NCBI GenBank assembly: GCA_002150995.1
Contig: MDHJ01000001.1
Span: forward strand, 2,232,001-2,296,000
Direction: 5' to 3'
DNA length: 64,000 bases
Source: Clavibacter michiganensis
Lineage (GTDB): Bacteria > Actinomycetota > Actinomycetes > Actinomycetales > Microbacteriaceae
Positions within the stretch are counted from its first letter, which is position 1; every line of letters starts with the position of its first letter. Below, piece by piece: positions 58,983-64,000 of this stretch. The notes beneath the pieces are model-generated. The model made no database searches, was not told where the DNA came from, and saw nothing but the letters and a program-made list of their open reading frames with translations. The translations under genes and the position numbers were made by a program.

Positions 58983-59018
58983 ACGGCCGCGTCGCGCGCT
59001 ACGGCGCGACGCGGCCGT
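58983..59018 (+). terminator. Terminator of the secreted-protein gene, inside the thyX 3' end
   Basis: Perfect 15-bp stem (58983-58997 with 59004-59018), 6-nt loop, then TCTTCT on the plus strand. It starts 9 nt past the plus-strand stop, and its right arm codes the last thyX residues. Confidence 0.8.
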
Positions 59019-59781
59019 TCTTCTGGAAGGCCGCGTGGGTGAGGGGCATGAGCCGCTCGAACTCGGTCTCCATGCGCTCCGCGCACATCTCGATCTCCCG
59101 CTGCGGGAAGCTCGGGAACGTCGAGTCCTCGTGCTTGGTGCGCAGGGACAGGAAGTTCATGAGGGCGCGGGCGTTCAGGGTGACGTACATCGACGAGTAG
59201 ATGTTGAGCGGGAGGACGATGCGCGCCACCTCGCGGGCGACGCCCTGCTCGAGCATGCGCTGGTAGGAGGCGTAGGCCTCGGCGGACGTGCGCCGGGTCT
59301 CCTCCTGCACGAGCGCGGTCTGCTCGGGGCTCCCCGCGTGGAACTCGTACGCTCCGGGCTTGCCGACCTGCACGAGGTTGCGCTCGGGGCCGGGCACGTA
59401 GAACACGGCGTCGAGCTCCTTGTAGCGGCCCGACTCCTCGTTGTAGGACGCCATGCGGTGGCGCATGAACTCGCGGAACACGAAGATCGGCGCCTGCACG
59501 TAGAACGTCATCGAGTTGTGCTCGAAGGGCGATCCGTGGCGGTCGCGCATGAGGTAGTTGATGAGGCCGCGGTCGCGCTTCACCCGCTTCTCCTCCGCCT
59601 CCGTGTCGACGTCGCCCTCCAGGGCGCGGTCCTGCGCGTCGGGCTCGTCGAGGGCGCGCTCGAGGGTCTTCTCGCCGGCGGTGGAGACGCGGGCGGCGAA
59701 GATCACGTCGGAGTCGTGGGCGCTCGAGCGGACGAGCTCCACGGTCATGTCGGATCGGAAGGCGATGTCGTCGTGGGGCAC
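58999..59781 (-). CDS. thyX: Flavin-dependent thymidylate synthase
   Basis: A 260-aa FAD enzyme making dTMP. The ThyX motif RHRMASYNEESGRY is complete and LRTKHEDSTFPSF plus the MxLTHAAF end are family-typical. GTG 59781 is chosen because TACAGT (59788-59793) lies 6 nt upstream and the N-terminus VPHDDIAFRSDMTVELV matches relatives; the later ATG would cut the first strand. Leaderless. Place near dapA-rnj is as in mycobacteria. Confidence 0.95.
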   Translation of the reverse strand: MPHDDIAFRSDMTVELVRSSAHDSDVIFAARVSTAGEKTLERALDEPDAQDRALEGDVDTEAEEKRVKRDRGLINYLMRDRHGSPFEHNSMTFYVQAPIFVFREFMRHRMASYNEESGRYKELDAVFYVPGPERNLVQVGKPGAYEFHAGSPEQTALVQEETRRTSAEAYASYQRMLEQGVAREVARIVLPLNIYSSMYVTLNARALMNFLSLRTKHEDSTFPSFPQREIEMCAERMETEFERLMPLTHAAFQKNGRVAP

Positions 59782-59903
59782 GACGTCACTGTACGCGACA
59801 GCCCGACGCCGGGGACCCGGCGGACCCGTCGCTCCGCGGCCGTCCACCGGCGTCCTCGCACGGCCGCGTCCTAGGCTGATGGGCACCGACGAAGGGCTCG
59901 ACC

Positions 59904-60824
59904 ATGTCCGACAGCACCGCATCCCCCGCACCGCTCACCGTCCTCATCTCCGGAGCCGGGGGCACGATCGGCACCGAGCTGCAGGCGCAGCTGCGGGCCG
60001 CCGGCCACCGGGTGCAGCGGCTCGTGCGCCACCCGGCGTCGTCACCCGACGAGCACGAGTGGGAGCCGTCCGCGGGACGGCTCGACCCCGCGGTGCTCGA
60101 CGGGGTGGACGCCGTGGTGAACCTGTCGGGCGCCTCCATCAGCCGGCTCCCGTGGACGAAGGCGTACCAGGAGGAGATCCGGTCGTCGCGCGTGACGGCC
60201 ACGCGGACCATCGTCGGAGCGCTCGCCACCGCGGCGCGCCCGCCCCGGGTGCTGCTGAACGGATCGGCCGTGGGCTTCTACGGCGACCGGCCGGCCGAAC
60301 GCCTCACGGAGGACTCGCCGCGCGGGAAAGGCTTCCTCGCCGAGGTCGTGGAGGCGTGGGAGGCCGAGGCGTTCCAGGCGTCCGCGGACGTCCGCGTGGC
60401 GACCCTCCGTACCGGCCTCGTGCTCGCCGAGGCCGGGGCCCTCGCACCGCTGCGCCTGCTCACGAACCTCGGGCTGGCCGGGCGCCTCGGCACGGGCGGG
60501 CAGGTGTGGCCGTGGATCTCGCTCCGCGACGAGGCCGCCGCCATCGTCCACCTCCTGACCTCATCCGTCTCCGGACCCGTGAACCTCACCGGCCCCGAGC
60601 CCGTCATGGCCGACCGGCTCATGCGGCACCTGGCGAAGCGCATGCACCGCCCGTACCTGGTCCCCGCGCCGGAGTTCCTCATCCGGCTCGCCCTCCAGGA
60701 CGCCGGCCAGGAGCTGCTGCTGTCCAGCCAGCCCGCGCGACCCGAGAAGCTCCTCGCGGACGGATTCGCCTTCCGCGATCCCACCGTGGAGCTCGCCATC
60801 GACCGCCTGCTCGCGAAGGGCTAG
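59904..60824 (+). CDS. NAD-dependent epimerase, TIGR01777 family
   Basis: A 306-aa SDR-type protein. Nucleotide site LISGAGGTIGTELQ, then VNLSGASI, SSRVTATRTIVGALA and GFYGDR, which are TIGR01777 hallmarks (SulA/YfcH group; reaction unknown). C-terminal DUF1731-like part PAPEFLIRLALQDAGQELLL. ATG 59904 follows GAAGG. A TAGGCT -10 candidate lies near 59872. Confidence 0.92.
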   Translation: MSDSTASPAPLTVLISGAGGTIGTELQAQLRAAGHRVQRLVRHPASSPDEHEWEPSAGRLDPAVLDGVDAVVNLSGASISRLPWTKAYQEEIRSSRVTATRTIVGALATAARPPRVLLNGSAVGFYGDRPAERLTEDSPRGKGFLAEVVEAWEAEAFQASADVRVATLRTGLVLAEAGALAPLRLLTNLGLAGRLGTGGQVWPWISLRDEAAAIVHLLTSSVSGPVNLTGPEPVMADRLMRHLAKRMHRPYLVPAPEFLIRLALQDAGQELLLSSQPARPEKLLADGFAFRDPTVELAIDRLLAKG

Positions 60825-60921
60825 CGGCCCGCGCCGCGATGCCGACAGCGTCGGCGCCGACGCGGTGCAGACGCCGAGGCGTCGTGGTGGCGGTGCCGTC
60901 GTGGTGGCCGTTCCGCCGTGC

Positions 60922-61371
60922 TCAGGCGGCGGGCTCGGCGCGGTGCAATGCGATCGCCTGGCGGATGGCTCCCCGGGCGCGACGCCGGTCGCCGCTCGCG
61001 TCGTAGGCGAGGCCGAGCCGGAACCAGGCGCGCCAGCTGTCGGGATCCTGCTCCACCTCGGCCTGGTACCGCGGGAACGTCGCGTCCGCGGCCTCGCGGA
61101 TCGGCCGCCCGCTCGCGCGCGTCGGGAGGTCGTCCTCGGGCAGCCCGCCCTCCTCGTCGAGGATCCGCACGAGGCGTGCGCTGCGTGTGCCGAAGAGGAG
61201 CTCCCGCACGAGCGCCCAGACGCCCAGCACCGGGAGGATGACGAGGCCGATGCCGAGCGCGACGCCGACGGGCTCGCCCGAGATGACGAGCAGCACGGCG
61301 CGCTGGCCGAGCACGACGAGGTACAGCACCATGAGCACGGCCATGAGGCCCACGCCGATGCGGGTGCCCAT
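60922..61371 (-). CDS. Small membrane protein with a TPR-like C-terminus
   Basis: A 149-aa protein: two membrane helices (MAVLMVLYLVVLGQRAVLLV, GVALGIGLVILPVLGVWALV) and a cytoplasmic tail with one TPR-like pair (DSWRAWFRLGLAYDASGDRR, RARGAIRQAIALH). The start shares a base with the dapB stop (TGATG), so it is in the dapB operon. Such genes follow dapB in related species; function unknown. Confidence 0.82.
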   Translation of the reverse strand: MGTRIGVGLMAVLMVLYLVVLGQRAVLLVISGEPVGVALGIGLVILPVLGVWALVRELLFGTRSARLVRILDEEGGLPEDDLPTRASGRPIREAADATFPRYQAEVEQDPDSWRAWFRLGLAYDASGDRRRARGAIRQAIALHRAEPAA

Positions 61372-62204
61372 CAGGCGCTCGTGACGGTGGCGGCCTGACC
61401 GCTCGGGCCCCCGTCGTCCACGGGACCCGCGGACGATGCGGCCGATGACTGCTGCGACGCGCGCTCGCGCGATCCGTCGAGGTCGATGAGGCGGTCGAGC
61501 CCGACCACAACGCCCCGCGCCGTCCGGGTCTCGCGGAGCGCGAGCAGGATGCCCGCCTCGTAGGCGCTCGGCGCCAGGGTGTCGTGGCTGATGGTGAGGA
61601 CCTCGCCGTTGCCGCCGAAGACGACGTCCTGCTTGGCGACGACGCCCTGCATCCGCAGGCTGTGCACGGGGATGCTCGCGACCTGCTGGCCCCGCGCGCG
61701 CTGGTCGGTGTGCGGAGCCTGCACGGGCCCGCGCGCTCCGCGTGCCTGCGACATGAGCTCGGCGGTGCGGACCGCGGTGCCCGAGGGCGAGTCGATCTTG
61801 GAGGCGCCGTGGGCCTCGACGATCTCGATGGAGTCGTAGAACCGCGCGGCCATCTGCGCGAACGAGGTCGCCAGGACGCTGCCGACGGAGAAGTTCGGGA
61901 TGATGACGACGCCCACCGCGAGGTTGCCCGTGATCCGCCGCTCGAGGTCCTGGATGCGCTCGCCCGTCCAGCCGCTCGTGCCGACGAGGACGTTCATCCC
62001 GTGCGCGACCGCGTACTCGACGACGCCCTGGCTCACGGCCGGGAGCGTGACGTCGACCGCGATGTCGGCGCCGAGCATGTCCGACAGCTCGTCCTTGGAG
62101 TCGAGGCTCGCGACGAGCTCGAACTCGGTGCTCGCCTCGACGATCTGGGAGATCAGCTGGCCCATGCGGCCCGTAGCGCCGACGACGGCGACCGTGGTTG
62201 TCAT
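61371..62204 (-). CDS. dapB: 4-hydroxy-tetrahydrodipicolinate reductase
   Basis: A 277-aa NAD(P)H reductase of the DAP/lysine pathway. GATGRMG binds NAD(P), VGTSGWT follows, and the catalytic region reads EAHGASKIDSPSGTA, with one His where many family members have two. The last 30 residues are Ser/Ala-rich and extend past the usual end. ATG 62204 has TACGCT at 62211-62216, 6 nt upstream: leaderless (GGAGGG directly touching the ATG is too close to be a ribosome site). Confidence 0.95.
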   Translation of the reverse strand: MTTTVAVVGATGRMGQLISQIVEASTEFELVASLDSKDELSDMLGADIAVDVTLPAVSQGVVEYAVAHGMNVLVGTSGWTGERIQDLERRITGNLAVGVVIIPNFSVGSVLATSFAQMAARFYDSIEIVEAHGASKIDSPSGTAVRTAELMSQARGARGPVQAPHTDQRARGQQVASIPVHSLRMQGVVAKQDVVFGGNGEVLTISHDTLAPSAYEAGILLALRETRTARGVVVGLDRLIDLDGSRERASQQSSAASSAGPVDDGGPSGQAATVTSA

Positions 62205-62262
62205 CCCTCCAGCGTACCGGCGCGTCTCCGGGCGGTGCTGGCCGGCCCGGCGCTCCGCGGCG

Positions 62263-62864
62263 CTAGTAGGGCTGCTGCTCGGGGAGGCCGGTGCGCAGCT
62301 CGACGGGCAGGTGGCCGAGGTCGTTGTGAACGACGAGCACCGGCGGCTTGGCCGAGCGCACGCGGATGATGGTGAGCCCGCAGTTGGCCTGGTTGATGCC
62401 CATCCACCGCCAGTCGGGGCGTCGAAGACGTGGCGCACGAACCAGGCGATGACGAAGTTGTGGGTGATGAGCAGGTCGTGGCGGTCGCCGCGCGCGGGCG
62501 CGAGGAACTCGCTCACCGCGTCGGCCATCTGCGCGCTGCCCGCGTCGATCTCCTCCTCGGTGATGCCGCCGAAAAACGACTCGAACGCGTGCGGCATGTC
62601 CGGCACGGGTCCCGACGGGATGCAGTCGAACAGGAGCGAGGACGGCTCGGGCTCGATGGCCGGCATGCGCTCCGCCATGATGGCGGCCGTCTCCTCGGCG
62701 CGTGCGAGCGGCGAGTGGCGGACCGAGGTGAACGGGACACCGCTCAACCGGTCGGCGATGCAGTGCGCCTGGCGCTTGCCGCGGCCCGAGAGCGGGCCGT
62801 CGGGGAGGCCGTGCTCTGCGTCCTGCTGCTCGCCGTGGCGGACGAGGTAGATGTAGTGGGACAC
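62263..62864 (-). CDS. Histidine phosphatase family protein, with one apparent single-base frame loss
   Basis: About 200 aa after repair. YLVRHGEQ is the phosphohistidine motif, HSPLARAEETAAIM and the second catalytic His in LLITHNFVIAWF complete the site. A base is lost in the CCCC/GGGG run at 62414-62419 between HVFDAP and DWRWMGINQANC. GTG 62864 has TAGGAGGAACC, a strong ribosome site. Substrate unknown; it follows the M16 peptidase by 8 nt and is probably co-transcribed with it. Confidence 0.88.
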
Positions 62865-62872
62865 GGTTCCTC

Positions 62873-64000
62873 CTACGGGAGCGAGGTGGTCGCGAGCAGC
62901 GGCGCGAACGCGTCGGCGCCGACGGTGCCCACAGCGGCGATCGAGAGCGGACGGGACACGAGGTCGGCGGCGAGGGCGCGGACGTCCTCCGCGGTGACCC
63001 GGGACAGGCGGACGAGGGTCTCGTCGAGGTCGACGTACTCCCCCGTGGTGATCTCGGACCTGCCGAGGCGCGACATGCGCGTGTCCGAGTCCTCGAGGGC
63101 GAGGGCGGACTGGCCGGAGAGCTGCCCGAACGCGCGCGACAGCTCCTCCTCGGTGACGTGCTCCTCGGCCAGCTTCCGGAACTCGTCGAGCATGAGGCGG
63201 GAGACCTGCGCCGTCTTGGCCGCCGTGCATCCGGCGTAGAGGCCGAAGACGCCCGCGTCGGAGTAGGAGGCACCGAACGAGTAGACGGAGTACGCGAGGC
63301 CGCGCTTCTCCCGCACCTCCTGGAACAGGCGCGACGACATGCCGCCGCCGAGCACCGAGTTGAGCATGGCGAGGGCCGGACGCCGGTCGTCCGAGGCGGC
63401 GAGGCCGGGGACGCCGAGGAGGATGTTGGTCTGCTCGATGGGGCGGTCGACCACGACCAGCTCGCTGCCGCGGGTGATGACGCCGGCGGCGCCCGTGCGC
63501 CGGGCGACGGGAGCCGCCGGGACGCCGAGGTCCCAGCCGGCACGTTGGAGACCCGCGGTGACGCGGGAGACCAGGGCATCGTGGTCCACGGCGCCGGCCG
63601 CGGTGATGACGAGGTCCTGCGGGCGGTAGTTGCGGCGGTAGTGGGCGACGACGGCGTCGCGCTCGGCGGCCTCGATGTCGGCGGGGCTGCCGCCGATGGG
63701 ACGGCCCAGCGGGTGCTCGCCCAGCACGGCCTCGAAGAAGCGCTCGCTCGTGACGTCGCCCGGGTCGTCGTCCGCCATGGCGAGCTCCTCCAGGATGACG
63801 CCGCGCTCGGTCTCGAACTCCTCGGCGTCGATGAGGCTGGAGGTGACCATGTCGGCCAGCACGTCGACGGCCATGCCGAGGTCGCGGTCCTGCACCTTCG
63901 CGTAGTAGCAGGTGTACTCCTTGGCCGTGACGGCGTTGTGCTCGCCGCCGACCGCGTCGAAGGACACCGCGATGTCGAGGGCCGTGCGCGACGGCGTGCC
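62873..64000 (-). CDS. M16 family zinc peptidase (pitrilysin-like), N-terminus outside window
   Basis: The last 375 residues of an insulinase-type peptidase. Visible: the third metal ligand region EFETERGVILEELAMADDDP, the HPLGRPIGGS loop, the partner domain with LNSVLGGGMSSRLFQEVREKRGLAYSV-type R/Y motif (SSRLFQE, REKRGLAYSV). The HXXEH active site lies to the right of the window. In actinobacteria this gene sits near dapB as here; its substrate is unknown. Confidence 0.93.
   Translation of the reverse strand, partial: GTPSRTALDIAVSFDAVGGEHNAVTAKEYTCYYAKVQDRDLGMAVDVLADMVTSSLIDAEEFETERGVILEELAMADDDPGDVTSERFFEAVLGEHPLGRPIGGSPADIEAAERDAVVAHYRRNYRPQDLVITAAGAVDHDALVSRVTAGLQRAGWDLGVPAAPVARRTGAAGVITRGSELVVVDRPIEQTNILLGVPGLAASDDRRPALAMLNSVLGGGMSSRLFQEVREKRGLAYSVYSFGASYSDAGVFGLYAGCTAAKTAQVSRLMLDEFRKLAEEHVTEEELSRAFGQLSGQSALALEDSDTRMSRLGRSEITTGEYVDLDETLVRLSRVTAEDVRALAADLVSRPLSIAAVGTVGADAFAPLLATTSLP

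Overview
This 64 kb window is high-GC actinobacterial chromosome. Gene order, a tRNA-free 16S-23S spacer and stretches of the 16S sequence point to the family Microbacteriaceae, and Clavibacter or a close relative is my best guess (an inference from memory, not a database match). I see no transposase, integrase, phage gene or CRISPR array. Nearly everything is chromosomal housekeeping, mostly on the minus strand.

Layout. 1-5.6 kb (minus): recN (cut by the window edge), nadK, tlyA, a small protein, a HAD phosphatase and a repeat-rich TPR-like protein, in tight overlap. 5.9-11.24 kb (minus): one rRNA operon, 16S-23S-5S, with its promoter near 11.58 kb. 11.8-27.3 kb: tyrS, a small plus-strand SatD/membrane-protein pair, mpg, a small membrane protein, then argH-G-F-D-B-J-C and pheT-pheS. 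The blocks on both sides of the rRNA operon match the mycobacterial order pheST-argCJBDF-GH-mpg-tyrS-(TPR)-HAD-tlyA-nadK-recN, so the rRNA operon sits inside an old conserved neighbourhood, and argR is missing from its usual place. 27.4-30.9 kb: gluABCD-type glutamate ABC importer. 31-33.5 kb: infC-rpmI-rplT and a SpoU-type rRNA methyltransferase. 33.5-36.9 kb: a DUF1844 protein, then hisB-hisH-hisA(priA)-sseB-like. 37-47.5 kb: SOS block (LysM division-inhibitor-like gene, lexA, recA, recX) with hflX, dapF, miaA, miaB and a methyltransferase, then DUF3046 and clgR. 47.6-59.8 kb: pncC, pgsA, ftsK, a three-gene MacB-like export module, rnj, dapA, a secreted repeat protein and thyX. 59.9-64 kb: an epimerase, a small membrane protein, dapB, a histidine phosphatase and an M16 peptidase cut by the right edge.

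Two patterns run through the window. First, nine otherwise intact genes are broken by eleven single-base frame losses, every one a deletion in or beside a short G/C run; several genes (tyrS, argH, argD, argC) are essential or biosynthetic, so base-calling error is the likeliest cause, although real decay is not excluded. Second, about a dozen genes have a TANNNT -10 box ending 6-7 nt before the start codon and no usable Shine-Dalgarno site, which predicts widespread leaderless mRNAs.

How it works together: arginine synthesis from glutamate (argCJBDFGH), part of lysine/DAP synthesis (dapA, dapB, dapF), part of histidine synthesis (hisB, hisH, priA), translation (tyrS, pheST, infC, L35, L20, rRNA, tlyA, miaA, miaB), and DNA damage response (recN, recA, recX, lexA, LysM protein) are all in one window.
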